Shown one piece after another: positions 46,990 to 59,640 of a DNA stretch of 64,000 nt; the first letter of the stretch is position 1; the number at the start of each line of letters is the position of its first letter. This stretch comes from Manis javanica (lineage: Eukaryota > Chordata > Mammalia > Pholidota > Manidae). The stretch lies in NCBI RefSeq assembly GCF_040802235.1, contig NC_133156.1, positions 180,990,351 through 181,054,350 on the forward strand, in the 5' to 3' direction. Both the position numbers and the translations under genes were made by a program. The notes beneath the pieces were generated by a model, which made no database searches, had not been told where the DNA came from, and was given only the letters and a program-made list of their open reading frames with translations.

Positions 46990-47415
46990 CTCAATTACAA
47001 CTTCATTAATGAAAAATATCTATGTGCAACAATGTTCATCATTGTACTGTCTGTGTCACTGGATTCATTAGTTATGGTATTAGTTAAATAAATTGGGGTA
47101 CATCCATGAAATGAAATACTTGTCATTTAAAAGAGTACCTATAGAAAACTTTCAGAACATCTTGCTAAGTGGAAAAAATAGGTTACAAAATAGGATTTTC
47201 TGTGCAAGTCCATTTGTTTAAAAAAAATGTGTTTCTGGTGTGTGTGTGTGTGTGTGTGTGTGTGTTCAAATAAATTAACTGGAAAGATTCACTCCAAAAT
47301 ATCAATAATGGTCATCTCTGGGTGGTAAGATTACAGGTTCTCTTTCTTTACTTTCTGAATTCTTTGATTTTTTCTATAATAAATATATTCTGTTTATATT
47401 TAAAAAGCGTTTTTT
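46990..47415 (+). mobile_element. Old L1M 3' end with a (TG)n array
   Basis: GGTACATCCATGAAATGAAATAC, AACATCTTGCTAAGTGGAAA and TGGTCATCTCTGGGTGGTAAG follow L1M order. A (TG)n microsatellite of about 13 units lies at 47238-47265. Confidence 0.65.
47238..47265 (+). repeat. (TG)n microsatellite
   Basis: Uninterrupted TG dinucleotide run. Confidence 0.95.
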
Positions 47416-47574
47416 AAAAAGAAAATCTATTCAGAGCTTTGTTGGCATTCCATTAAATATTCTTTTCGTGATTAAACGAAAGTAATCTTTTATTCTTCCC
47501 ATGGTATCTCAATCAGGCAGAATGGCAAAATCAATCTGCTGTGTAGAACATTAAACTAAAAATCTGTGGTAGGA

Positions 47575-47750
47575 CAGCATGGAGAATACAGCCAATGATT
47601 CTGTAACATCTTCCTATGTTGACAGACAGTAACTGCATTAGTGGGGGTGAGGATTTAACAATATGGGTAACTGTTGAACTGCTGTGTTGTATATCTGAAA
47701 CCAATATAAGATTGTATATCTACTGTACTGCAATAAAAGATTTTTAAAAT
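47575..47750 (+). mobile_element. L1 3' UTR fragment
   Basis: GTAACATCTTCCTATGTTGA, GACAGACAGTAACTGCATTA and a terminal GCAATAAAAGATTTTTAAAAT parallel the older L1 tails at 25.7 and 43.3 kb. Confidence 0.6.
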
Positions 47751-47989
47751 CTGAAATGGCGTCAGTTTAATCTTTCCTGTTGTATGATCTTATTTCTCCC
47801 ATCTGATCTTTCTGAACCTAATATTCCCTTCCTAGTGTCCTGCTGAAATTTTGATTTAAAATTGTTCTGTTTCTCTGTGTATTTTCTTAGTGTTTGGCTT
47901 TTTTTGGGTTTTTTTTCTGTTGACAGGAGACAAAGCCACAAAATCTCTCCAGGCTTAAACTAGGGAAGGTGGCTTATAAAAAATAGGCT

Positions 47990-48150
47990 TGAAGTGCCTA
48001 TTATTTGTCAGACACAGTGGTGAATGCTTAACATTAGTTGGTCCTCACAAACCTGAGTAGGTGTCTTTACAGATGAGAAACTGAAGCTCAGTTAATCATC
48101 TTGGTCAAGGTCACCTAGTTGGGAAGTAGCAAAGCTAAGATTCAAAAGCA
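47990..48150 (+). repeat. Ancient MIR/L2-like fragment
   Basis: TGCCTATTATTTGTCAGACAC, CAGATGAGAAACTGAAGCTCAG, AAGGTCACCTAGTTGGGAAG in canonical order. Confidence 0.55.
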
Positions 48151-48787
48151 GGTAAGGGCCGTGGAGGAGGGTGGACCTGAAAACCATCCAGGATAAAGAC
48201 TCCTGTGATAAGCATCTTGGCTGTATGAATCTTCAGCACCCAAGGCTGCCTTTATATGGAAATTCGATTTGGGGAGATAGCAAGGTAAAGATGTCAGGAA
48301 TGAATCACTGGGAAAATGTGGCCATCTCCAGGAGTCTCTGATTGCCTTTGACACTGGAGGTCCCACTCTACATCAAAGGCATCTTTTTTTGTAAGTGTTT
48401 GCCGCTCTCGGCTGTATGGAATGAGACCCTGAAAACTTTCCTTGGAACTACCAGACCCCCACTTCTCTGATTGGTTCAGAGGAAGCACTCGGCTGGCAGT
48501 GAGGACTATTTGGAATACACAACTGGGAATACAGACATGTCTGTTTTGGTGAATGCATCAGGCTATTATCCAGTGTACCATGGACATTCAAGATGCTGAC
48601 CATTAAATTCCAGAAAAGGTCCAAGGCTTTGCCTAAACACTTAGGCATCATGACAAAGCCAAAATGGTCAACTTGATCTTCTAATCATTGCTTCCTCAGC
48701 TATAAGTTATATCCCCAGAGAAGTAGCCACATAAATGAAGAACATTTTAACTGAGGTTGGAGAGCTAGGAGCCAGAGACCTAAGGTA
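48151..48787. other. Gene-free stretch, nothing recognised
   Basis: Single-copy-looking sequence. Overlapping minus ORFs at 48142-48651 have no identifiable domain. Confidence 0.45.
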
Positions 48788-48985
48788 GTGGCTCTAAAAC
48801 TTGAGCTTGCATCATAAACACCTAGAGGGTATAACTAAAATACAATTTTCTGCACCCAATCCCCAGAGTTTCTGATTCAGTAGATCTAGGGTGGGGCCTA
48901 AAAATTTGTATTTTACCAAGTTCCCAGGTGATGCTGAGGCAGTTGGTCCAGGACCACACTTTTGAGAACCACTGGCCTAGGGAAC
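48788..48985 (+). repeat. MER5-like hAT element
   Basis: GTGGCTCTAAAACTTGAGC at the left and TTTTGAGAACCACTGGCC at the right, with GAGTTTCTGATTCAGTAGAT inside: full-length MER5 type. Confidence 0.75.
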
Positions 48986-49079
48986 TGGTATAGTACATCA
49001 CAACTGTATAGATTTTTTAGATTGTAATGGTAGCTCTTTCCTCCATTGCCAGAATGAGAGAGATGCTAAGCTGGTTCAG

Positions 49080-49560
49080 ACAGGTTGGAGGAAAGCCAGG
49101 ATAGTACAGTGGTATCATAGCAACCAAGGCACAAGAGAATTTCATGGAACAACAAAGTGAGAAGTCACATAAATTAAGAAAAGGCAATGATCCATTGGAT
49201 TAGGTATCCAGGGGGTCATCTGTGACCTCGGGGAGAAGAGTTTCACCAAGTGTTGGGGACAGAAGCACAGCTGCAGTGATTTCTGAGTGAAGTAACTGGC
49301 AACAGTTCTTGCAGATGACTTTCAAATAGTGTGGTTGTGGAATAATGGAGAATTACAGGGTAGCAACGAGAGAGGATTAGACTTGAGCAAGTGCTTAAGA
49401 GAAAACACCATGAGTAAAGAAGAGGGTGAAGATCCTGCAGAGAAAGGAGCTGATTGGTGAACAAGTTCCTAAGAAAGTGAGAGGATTTCCTGGTGGAAGG
49501 AGAAATCTCTTCCACTGAGATAAGAGGGAAGGAGAAAGGGCAGGTCAAGAGGGTTTAGTT
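49080..49560 (+). repeat. Ancient dispersed repeat, second copy
   Basis: Purine-rich sequence resembling 34720-35940 in block order. Family not named. Confidence 0.35.
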
Positions 49561-49710
49561 TGTAGGTGGTTGGGAAAGAAGTTGAGATGGTTCATGCTGA
49601 TGGCCTCGATTTTCCCAGTGGGTTACAAAAAGTCTGTCCACCACTTGGAGTGGGTTGTAGCTATTCCTTTTTGTTTTCCTGATGTCCAACAGGTAATTTT
49701 TGATCAAATA

Positions 49711-49711
<1 letters not shown>

Positions 49712-49760
<49 letters not shown>
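49712..49760 (+). repeat. (CT)n microsatellite
   Basis: About 24 CT units; creates a Ser-Leu repeat in a chance ORF (49570-49854). Confidence 0.95.
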
Positions 49761-49767
<7 letters not shown>

Positions 49768-49769
49768 TT

Positions 49770-51430
49770 CCCAAGGACAAATACTAATTTCCTGGAGATA
49801 TTACAGTCTAAATTTATATTGCAGAAGAAAAAATTTTTCCTTAATGCCACATAAATTTAGTCACAGCCCATAGCGCGAGAGTGAGTACCTGAAATTATGC
49901 AAAATAGTGTGAGTTCCTCTTATTTATCTTACTTCCTCAACATTTCTTCAACCCCTTCAAGCCAGTGATGTCCTGAGCCCCAAATCATGATCCACTATTA
50001 AGCTACCTACCTCTTTACAACTACTGCTAAGCTATACAAAGAACCATCCTTGGAAATGCCCTTTCTCTTAACCCTCAGCCAAATTACATTATTAGCCAAG
50101 GCCTACTCTCCCTCTATTCTCTGACAGTGAAAGAGAAGGTGAAAAATGATAGAGTCTCTTTGAATTACATAACCAATTATCTCTTGATTGACATTTTAAA
50201 TAATTTTTATTTCCTCTTCTAAACCTGTACTCTGTTCTGTCATCAGTGTTTTCTATTTCAATCCATCTCAAACTGGTTTTGAAAGTGGGTGAATTGCAAG
50301 GGATCAACTAAAAATAAACATGTAGATGCATCATTTCCCTGAGTCTTAGATGCTCAGGCTGGGTAGGAACTGAAGTGATATCATGAAGGAGCTGATCAGA
50401 TGCTCCATGATCAGATGATCATGAAGGAGTGAAAATCAATGGATGCAGATCTCAGTGTGGTTAAGAACTGCAGGAATGAGCTGCTAGAGCAAGTGCCCTG
50501 TAATAATAAGAGGTGGTAGCCAAAGAAAGGAATAAATGAAATCAAGATGTTGGAGGTGTGCAGAAACCAATGGTGACAGATCTTTGGACATTTGTCCTTT
50601 GACTCATCCTTGATAACTAATTTTTATCATTCTTACCACAAAAGAAGTTTCCCAAAGCTTGCTCAGCTCACTTTTGGTTTTACTGGTTATCATCTTGTTC
50701 CCGATACTCTAGTAAGTATCAAGGCAAACTTCCTCTGGGATGGTTGCGTCAAAGGAAAGTGTCTTCAAAGAAAGTGTTAATGGAGGCTCTGTGGGTCTTC
50801 CTGGTTAGCCTTTCTGAGAGGGAAGAATTGGGATGCAAGCCTTACAATCATGCAGTTGCTTTTCTGCTCTACACCATGCAGCTTCCCCCCACCCACACAT
50901 CAGCTGGGTAGTAGAGCTGGCACTCAGAATGTTTAGAACCATTATCATGGTTTTATAGGCACCTCTTATTGGATCCCTTGGACAATATAGGGGAAAGTGC
51001 CTGGAAGAAAATTAGAGCTCTAATTATGGATTGGCCTGCTGGGATAATGCCTGTAGGCACATTTTCCCATGATTGAAGCAGAGGCACACCATGAAAAGGA
51101 GGTATTTCTGTTCTTGCCTCTTTGAAAGTAGCTTTTCTGTCAGTAAATTGTCTGTCCCAACAGATCCTCTTTGAGTTCAGTAAAATTGTATCATGAGTTT
51201 TTTTTAATTTGAAAATTACTCAGCTTAAGAGAAGATAAAAATGAAACTATGTTACTAATTGTAATCATGCTAATGAAGTTTGCATTTCTTCGGCAAGCAA
51301 AGGCACAGTAGATAACAGCACTGAAAACACAAGATTTTTCTCTCCAAAATCTATTTTCTTTCACCACTGAACAATCACCCCCCACCCTTCCTTCAGTTCT
51401 GAGACTGAAATTCATTTGCACCATTACTTC
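49770..51430. other. Gene-free stretch, nothing recognised
   Basis: Mixed-composition intergenic DNA. A short local duplication of GATCAGATGCTCCATGATCAG type sits near 50393-50424. Confidence 0.45.
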
Positions 51431-51447
51431 TTTGAAAGCAATGACTT

Positions 51448-51814
51448 TTTTTTTTGGTATCATTAATCTACGATTACATGAAGAACATTATGTTTACTAG
51501 ACTCCCCCCATTACCAAGTCCCCCCCACATACCCCATTACAGTCACTGTCCATCAGCGTAGTAGGATGCTGTAGAATCACTACTTGTCTTCTCTGTGTTG
51601 TACAGCCCTCCCCGCTCCCCCCCCACAGTATGTCTCCTAATAGTAATGCCCCCTTTCTTACCCCACCTTATCCCTCCCTTCCCACCCATCCTCCCCAGTC
51701 CCTTTCCCTTTGGTAATTGTTAGTCCATTCTTGGGTTCTGTGAGTCTGCTGCTGTTTTGCTCCTTCAGTTTTTTCTACGTTCTTATACTCCACAGATGAG
51801 TGAAATCATTTGGT
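51448..51814 (-). mobile_element. Short young LINE-1 3' end, minus strand, with target-site duplication
   Basis: Begins with T8 and the reverse complement of the young L1 tail, and ends just inside the last ORF2 codons (CTTATACTCCACAGATGAG). It is flanked by AGCAATGACTT at 51437-51447 and 51815-51825. Confidence 0.95.
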
Positions 51815-51949
51815 AGCAATGACTTGTTTTTATAAAAATGAATTAATGTTCCTTATTTTTAAATCCAAGCAATATATAAAAGCAGCAAACCACCCCAAAT
51901 TGCACACAGTTGCTGAATATCATTCAAGAAGCATTTCTATGCATATGTA

Positions 51950-52300
51950 CAGATTTTTAGTAACAGTTTTATGGAGATAAAATTCACAGACTATACAATT
52001 CACCTTTTCAAATTATACAAACTAAGTCATTTTTAGTATGTTCACAGAATTGCACAATCATCACCATTATATAAATTTAGAACATTTCACCACCTGAAAA
52101 AGAAGCCTAATACTCATTATCAGTGATTTCCCATGTCCTCTATCCCAGCCCCTGGAGAGCATTAATCTATTTTCTGTCTACAGATTTGCCATCCTGGACA
52201 TACCATATAAATGAAATCATACAATATGTGATCTTTTATGACTTAGTTATTTTCACTTAACACGAAGTTTTCAAGGTTCATCCACTTTCGGTCTGACAAT
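51950..52300 (-). mobile_element. Old L1M fragment, minus strand
   Basis: AGTTTTATGGAGATAAAATTCAC, AGAATTGCACAATCATCACC, AATGAAATCATACAATATGTG and TTTTCAAGGTTCATCC are the usual reverse-strand L1M blocks. Confidence 0.8.
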
Positions 52301-53239
52301 TCCACTCTCTGGGTTATCTTGGAATAGATATCTGTTGATTTTATTTTCCCTCAAGAATTATTTACATTTCCTAATTCTTTTTATGTTGAGTAATTTTGTG
52401 TAGTATCTTGACATTATGACAGTCATTTTGGATAGACTGGGGATCCTTTTAAAACCCTCTAGAGAATGTGTATGTTTCTGTTTTAGAAGGCAATTAACCT
52501 GTAATATCTGCCCCACCTGAGGTAGTTCAAATCTCACTTCCATTCTCTAAGCCTCTTTTAGGCTCCTTTGGGTCTGACCAGTTCATGTGCCACTCAGAGA
52601 TTATTCTGAAAAGTGGTCAGGTGATTCAAATTCAGCTTCAGTTCTCCAAGCCACTTTTGTTTAGGTCTGTTCCACCCATGTGTCTCTCAGTGGTTAGACA
52701 CTCTGATGTTTGATCATGTAGTTCAAGTCTTTGCATCTGTCCATGCATTCATAGTCAGGTTTTGTGCAGGACATATGTGGGTTCATATAGAGAATTAATG
52801 GATCTCCTTTGGCTCTCTCCCCTATAGGATACTACTGCCTACTCTCAGCCCTGCTGGGACCCCTTTTTCTGGTTTCTTTGACCATCATCGCTCTGTTTCT
52901 GTTCAAGTTTTAGCCATTGGTGCCTCTGCGCTTCTCCACAGTCAGGGCTCAGCCATCGGGCAAGGCCAAAAGAGAAGAAAGGGAAACAAAGGGGAGCTGC
53001 CCCCATGTTGGTTGCTTCTCCAAGTTCTGACTCTCCTCCATGATCTGCCTGCATTTTAAAATTCAAATTAAAAATTTTCTTCTGAGTCCTCCAATAGTGT
53101 TTTATGTATTTGTCTAGCGATTTTAGTTGTAATTAGCAGGAGAGATGGGCTGTAGTGGGCTTATAGCACCATGTTATAACTCAAACCCTGTCATAATGCA
53201 TTGAACATTGAATATTGACATAGCACTTGTATTTATTCA
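52301..53239. other. Gene-free stretch, nothing recognised
   Basis: The 73-codon minus ORF 52845-53066 has no domain. GGTCTGACCAGTTCATGTGC-type text partly repeats at about 52570 and 52665, a weak degenerate repeat. Confidence 0.4.
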
Positions 53240-53430
53240 GTTTAGATTCTTAGACTACCACATACTAGCTATGAGACCTTAGGCAAATTACTTGGTTTAT
53301 CTGAACCTTAGTTTCTCCATCTGTAAAACGGGGTTAATTATATGGCCTACTTCAGACACTTTTGAAAGATGAATTGAAATAACACATGTATAGTACTTGG
53401 CTTATGATTTTTGCTCTATAAATGTACGAT
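53240..53430 (+). repeat. MIR SINE
   Basis: CTAGCTATGAGACCTTAGGCAAATTACTTGG and CTCCATCTGTAAAACGGGGTTAAT are unmistakable MIR core. Confidence 0.85.
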
Positions 53431-54339
53431 CCCTTCCCCTAGACTGAGATTGCAAATAAGTTTTGTTTGCTGACCTATTTGATTTGTAGTTAAAATCTCT
53501 GATGAGAATTGATCATCTATTTCTCTCAACATGCTGTCAGTTGTTATTTTACCTACTTAGAGGCTATGTTGTGCTGGCTGTATGTCCTTGTTCTGTGATT
53601 CCTTTGCCCAGCATATAACCATTCTCATTGTCTCTTATTATTATTTTTGTCTAGGTATCTATTTCATGAGAAAAAAAGATTGTGACCCAACTTTCTTCTT
53701 GTTCTTATCTTTTCCTATTCTTTAATTTTCAACCTATCATTTTACTTTGCTTTCAGTGTCTCATGTACATAACATATTGTTGGACCTTGTTTTATTTTAT
53801 TTTTTAATCTATTTGAGAATTCCTAGATTTCTAATTGATGAATTTTAGTCATTTCTATTTATTGAACTTTCTGGGACTTATTTTATACTTTCTGTGCACT
53901 GTATTTCACTTTTGTTCTGTTTTTCTCCTTTCCTGCTTTGCATTAGGTAGATAAAATTGAGTGTTTTTTATTTTTGTTATATGATTGCCCTTAAGTTTGA
54001 TACTTACATTTATTTACTCCTATTAATTAATTTAATTTATCAGCATCTTACCCTCCAAACAAAATAATAACTTCAGCATACTTTTATGACCATGACAGAT
54101 TTGATATTGTCCATAAAATTCCTTCCAGGTTTTTATAGATAAATTTTTCCTCTTTTTTATCTTTGATCTTAAGGTTTTAGACAGTGATAACATTTGCTAA
54201 GTTATTTAATTATCCTTATATGTCCCATACATCTGTCCCATCCTCTTGGTTTATTTCTCTTCTTCTTTAGACACTTCCCACTAAAAACATTTCCAAAGTG
54301 TTCTTTATGTGATAATCTTCAAAGGCCTTTGTGCTGGAG
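53431..54339. other. AT-rich gene-free stretch
   Basis: T-rich; resembles reverse-strand old L1 in tone but without a block I would defend. Confidence 0.4.
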
Positions 54340-55225
54340 AGTTACATACATATCAAAAAAGCAAGAAATAACAAGTTTGGTGAGGATTAGGAGAAAAGGG
54401 AACCCTCACACATTGTTGGTGAGAATATGAATTGATGCAGCCCCTGTGGAAAACAGAATATAATTTCCTCAAAAAATTAAAATTATAGATATCTTACAAT
54501 CTGGTAATTCCACTTATGGGTATTTACCCAAAGGAAATAAAATCACTATCCCAAAAAGATATCTGTACTCTCATGTTCACTGCACAATTATTTGCAATAG
54601 CCAAGATATAGAAACAACCTGAGTGTCCATTGATGGATGAACAGATAAATAAATGTGATATATAGATATATACCTATATACATAGATAGGAAATATATAT
54701 GATATATACATATATTATATAAATAATGGAATATTATTCAGCCATAAAAAAATAAGAAATCTTGTCACTTGCAACAACATGGATGGATCTTGAGGGCATT
54801 ATGTTAAAAGAAATTAGTCAGACAGAGAAAGACAAATACTGTGTGAGCTCACTTGTATATGGAATCTAAAAAACTGAACTCATAGATACAGAGAACAGAT
54901 TGATAGTTGCCAGAGGTGGATGTGGGAGGTGAGGAGAGGGAAGAAATGGGTGAAGGTGATCAAAAGGCACAAACTTCCAGTTATAAAGTAAGTCCTGGGG
55001 ATGTAATCTATAACATAGCAATTATAGTTAATAATACTGTATTATATATTTGAAAGTTGCTACAAGAGTTCTCATCACAAGAAAAAAGAATTGTAACTAT
55101 GTGTGGTGATGGATGTTAACTAATTCTGATGATCTTTTTGCAATATATACATATATCAGATCATTATGTTGTACATCTAAAACTAATACAATGATACATG
55201 TCAATTATATCTCAGTAAAAAAGAC
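54340..55225 (+). mobile_element. L1MA/MB-type LINE-1 3' end
   Basis: GGGAACCCTCACACATTGTTGG, TCTGGTAATTCCACTTATGG, AACATGGATGGATCTTGAGG, then a UTR with GATAGTTGCCAGAGGTGG and a terminal CAATTATATCTCAGTAAAAA. A (TATAGATA)-like microsatellite interrupts it at 54655-54722. Confidence 0.85.
54655..54722 (+). repeat. AT/TAGATA-rich microsatellite
   Basis: TGATATATAGATATATACC and related units inside the L1. Confidence 0.8.
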
Positions 55226-55959
55226 ATAAAACCATAAAGCTAAACACTAGAATAAAATTTAAATTTTCCAAATTAGTAGAAGAAACACATTCAAAACAAA
55301 TCAAAACAACTTGGGAAATCTGAACAAGATTGCTGGTTGTATCAATACAATATCCTGGTTGTGATATTGGACTAGAGTTTTGCAAAACATTACCATCAGG
55401 GGAAGCTGGGTAAATGTTACACACGATTTCTCTGTTTTATTTCTTACAAATGCATGTGAATTACAATTATCTCAGTCAAAATTGCAATAAAAAAGAAAAC
55501 AAAGCAAAATATTTTAAAGCTAAGGAACAGTGAAAAACAAAATGTTACAGAAACAAAGTCAAACACATCATATTAATTAGTGTAAATGAAGCAAAATTTA
55601 GTTATTAAGACAAAAAGATTTTGAGTTGCTCACAAAGCAAAAGCCAGCTGTATGCTATATTCTAGAGACAACTTAAAACAAACCAGTACTTTTATACTCC
55701 TTCCCATTCCGTGACTTTTAGTACATGTTGTTTTATTTTCCATTGCCAAGGTGTGTGACATATACATTTAGTTCTATAATCTTATTTTCTTTAGCATTTA
55801 TTTCTAGCTCTAGGTTTAAGATGGTATTGCAAATAACACTTTCAAACATCATTTCAAGCTTTTTATTTTGATTCTATTTCTATTCTTGATTCTATTTCTA
55901 TCATTAGCATTTATTTTCAAGAAAGGCTTATATAACAATAGCAACAACAAAAATGATAG

Positions 55960-56085
55960 CAGTGCAAAACATTTGAACATTGGCTCAGCCCTTGCTTTAT
56001 GCTGAGGACTGTGCATAGATGCTTATAGATTATCTCATTTAGCCCTCAAAACAATTCTAGGTCTTGAAACTGTTATATCTATTTT
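55960..56085 (+). repeat. Ancient MIR/L2-like fragment
   Basis: GATTATCTCATTTAGCCCTCAAAACAATTCTAGG is the conserved middle of the family seen at 1535. Confidence 0.5.
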
Positions 56086-56294
56086 TTAGTTCCTTATTCC
56101 TTAAACACAGCAATTTTGCTCTCGTCTAGCTTCTGTATCTAAAACTGGGTATCTACACTTCCTCCCAACTCTGGCATTTAAATTCTATCCTCAAGAATGT
56201 AGAAGGTTATTATACTAAGGATGATGACTCCATTTGAACTTAGCAAACAAAAGACTCCACCATCCTTAGAGGGAAATGGAGGATTTAAAACAGT

Positions 56295-56640
56295 AGAAAA
56301 CCATAGATGGACCTAAAGGATATTATGCTAAGTGAAATAAGTCAGACAAAGACAAATTTCACTTATATGTGAATTCTAAAAAACAGAACAAACAAAACTG
56401 ATACAGACTCATAAACAAAGAGAACAGACTGGTGGTTGCCATACTGGCAGGGGGGTGGAGGGGATGGGTGAGATAGGCAAAGAGGGAAAATTAGTGAGAA
56501 TGTTTGATATCTTGATCTAAGTGATGGTTACATGAGTATATACACATGTCAAAATTCATCAGGCTATATGCCAAGATTTGTGCTATATATTTTTCACACA
56601 CACACACACACACACATATGTGTGAAAAAATAAAAGTAAT
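56295..56640 (+). mobile_element. L1M 3' end with a (CA)n array
   Basis: GGATATTATGCTAAGTGAAATAAGTCAG, GAACAGACTGGTGGTTGCCA, TTTGATATCTTGATCTAAGTG; (CA)n at 56597-56616. A related tail occurs at 63340-63480. Confidence 0.8.
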
Positions 56641-57384
56641 GAAAGCATACATATCAGTGATGAAGATTTACCTAATTCATTTTTTTGCAAAATAAAAATA
56701 ATAGAAAAATTTCGTTCTTCCACATTTGAGAGTTCCACAACTTAAGCCCTGACTTCAGGGATGCTCTCTCCATTTCTGGAGTCAAATAAAAGGTTGAGTA
56801 GGTAGCTCAAAGGCTGGGAACAAGGTGTTTTCCTATAGGGGGAGGATGGAAGTGTAGCCAAAGGAAGAATCATACCAGAACTTCAGAGTACTCAAGGCCA
56901 TGTGAAAAATGATCAAATAAGGTTACTTTATCTGAAGATACAATTCTGAAAGAATATGCTGAAAAAATAATGTTTTTCAATATTTTTGAACTCCCAGAAA
57001 AAAGTTCCTGGTTATGGCAATCATCTGCAAATCCTGGAGATTACATACTTCCTTAATTGTGGTAGTGAAGAATAAGGGACAAAATACCTATGTGTGGGGA
57101 CCATGCTCTTGGCTAATTGCATATTTTTGTACTGCTTTTAGAGTATTGAAGACTGAATAATTAGCTTCTCCTTTTCCTTTATTTTAAATACTAGTTATGG
57201 CAAATTTCTTCCTCTTATTCATTCCCACCTCTCACTATTGTAAGTGGGTGTGTAGGTGGTAGTTAAATTTATCATTCATTCCATAGGTTGACAAATACTG
57301 GAATTATGATAGCCTAGATGAGGAACGGGCATCGCCTGGAAATTGCAGCCTCCAAGATTAACTAACAGCTCTGAAAACGAAAGC
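56641..57384. other. Gene-free stretch, nothing recognised
   Basis: No classified repeat or ORF of note. Confidence 0.4.
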
Positions 57385-57560
57385 AGTAAAGTACGGTGAT
57401 TAAGAACAGAGGATTTGGGAGCCACATACTTGGGTTCAAATGCTGGCTCTGCCATACAACCTGCGCCCTTGTAAGAATTAAATGAGTTAATATATTAAAT
57501 GAGTTTAACATATAAAGTACTTAGGGAAATGCCTGGCACACAATACATGCTCAATAAAAA
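57385..57560 (+). repeat. MIR SINE
   Basis: TTAAGAACAGAGGATTTGGGAGCC, CTTGGGTTCAAATGCTGGCTC and CTGGCACACAATACATGCTC are conserved MIR blocks in order. Confidence 0.9.
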
Positions 57561-59394
57561 AATTAAATGGTCCCATGCTTTCATCTCAAGGTACTGAACA
57601 TGACTTTCTAGTGGTTCCCTGGAAGCATTTTGTGTTATCCAATTTGTGGTGTGGAGCAGACACTTAAATATATTATGCTGCTTTCAACATTCAAGGATGT
57701 CATTGGAACATCGGTCTTCTTAGTTACGAGACACACAGTGAAGCAACTTCCCATTCATTTTGAATGGAATATCCCAACATACCCCAGATCTCTTCACAAT
57801 ATCCAACCAAGAATTTTCTAAAGTGGAAGACTCCTATATTTGCCCAGGATTACCCTTTTGCTTTGCTCCCTTCACACAAGTCTTAACAAAATACCCAGAA
57901 CATGTGTGGCTTTTAGTTTTCCAGAGCCTTTGGTATAACACCATCACTCTCACAAAGCAGCATGCTGTCCTTTGAGACGGAGATGGAGTCAGGGACACTG
58001 CAGAGTCCCAGAGCCCCATTTGGTTGCAGGGCTCCCAGGCTCTGTGCCTGACTCATCAGCCACCTGATTTATCAGCCTCTGGTTTAGCTTTTCTGTTTGT
58101 GAAACCGAGCAAGGTTGGTATGTGGAAAGGGGACAAGAAAAAGGAGAGGGAAAGACCTGGAAGCATGGAGACTCGTAATCATATGGGACATCAAGTGGTG
58201 GCAAAGAACAATAAGAGTCCCAGATGACAGCTGCATCACAAACACAGTTCATGCTGTACTTAAAAACCAGAGTTCCCAGCAGATTGAATCTGTTTTCATT
58301 CCATTTAAAAAAGTGGCAGTGGGGGTGGGGGCGGTAAGGAACAACCAAACAGACTAAAAAAGAAACCATCTTACTCCCTTTCCTGTACAGCTTCTGGAAC
58401 CCACTCAAGTGGTAAGACATCCTATTCCAAGGAAGAGAAATGCTTTTTATTACTTGGCAATAAGCTGGATTGGCAATTTATTAGCATCTATTTTCAACAT
58501 CCCAGGCATCTCATGTAATGACAGAAGCTGATCAACATTTATGGAGAAACATTTAAGAACTTCCATAAATTTGTGTTTCCTGTACACAGAGCACTGACAA
58601 TCCAGAGATGTAATGACGATTTTGAAATCTGGGTTTCGGAATTCCTTTGAAACCGGTCCAGGCTTTTCAGTGCCTTTGAAAAGCATATGGCTAAAGGTGG
58701 CAGCGATAACAACAACCCAAGGAGGCACAGCGCCGTCACCCAGTTGCTTTTCCTCTTTGCTGCCTCTGCTATGCAACCAATATATGCTTCCCAGCCATTG
58801 GCAGGAAATCTGTAATTGTCAATGTGCAGAGTTTCTGGGTCATTATTATAGCAGGCAACGTTACTGTTTTTTTCTCCTTTAAAAAATCTATTGGCAAGAT
58901 ACCTGAGACTCTGGAATGGGCTGCCAAATCTCAGTAGGATTCCAGATGGTTGAGATTCCGGCTCCTGATGCCCTGGTGTCCCCCCTCCCTCCTCTCTTAG
59001 ATATTTTCATTTATGTTCTCTTCAGAGATAAATATTTTTTTGTCAAACAGCCTCAACAGCGGTCATTATTGAGCATTTCTGCATTACCCTGGAGACAAAT
59101 GAGCTCAATGGCACATACCTGTGAAGTTCAGCCTTCAGGTCACCCCTTCCCATGCTCCTCCTGCCCCTTCAGCATCCTCCTCCCCTCCTTCTTCCACTGA
59201 GGTGTCCTGTGCAGACCTGACCTACTAATGCTCCCCCTTTCTTCCCCCATTTAACTGGCTGGTCCTTAAAGGTGCTTAAGCATTTGTGGAGGGCTGTGTG
59301 AGCATCTCTGCAGTCCTCCCCTGACCTTGTAGTCTGGGTGACTGCCCTTCTCTGGGTCCCTGTGGCACCCCATGTTGTCCTCTATAGTAGGAAT
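57561..59394. other. Gene-free stretch with unassigned ORFs
   Basis: Two minus ORFs (57989-58420, 143 codons; 58450-58776, 108 codons) have no domain or splice signal I can name. An AATAAA on the minus strand at about 58449 directly follows the stop of the second. Confidence 0.3.
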
Positions 59395-59640
59395 AAAATG
59401 TAGTGGTCACACAGAGACTTCAGTTCGAGCAACTCCTGCCTCCGCCTCTGTGTCTTGCTGGGCAAACTACTTAACCTCTCTGAGCTTCAATTTCCTCATC
59501 TGAAAACTGGTAATACTAAAATTACCTTAGTGTGATTATTGGGAGGACTAAGCAAGGTAAAGCATGTAACGTGGTCAGCATAACACCTGTACATCGTAAC
59601 GGTTTCCTGGATGTTTAGCTATTGTAATTATTATTACAGA
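59395..59640 (+). repeat. MIR SINE
   Basis: GTCTTGCTGGGCAAACTACTTAACCTCTCTGAGCTTCAATTTCCTCATCTG is a textbook MIR core, cited here only by its order. Confidence 0.9.
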
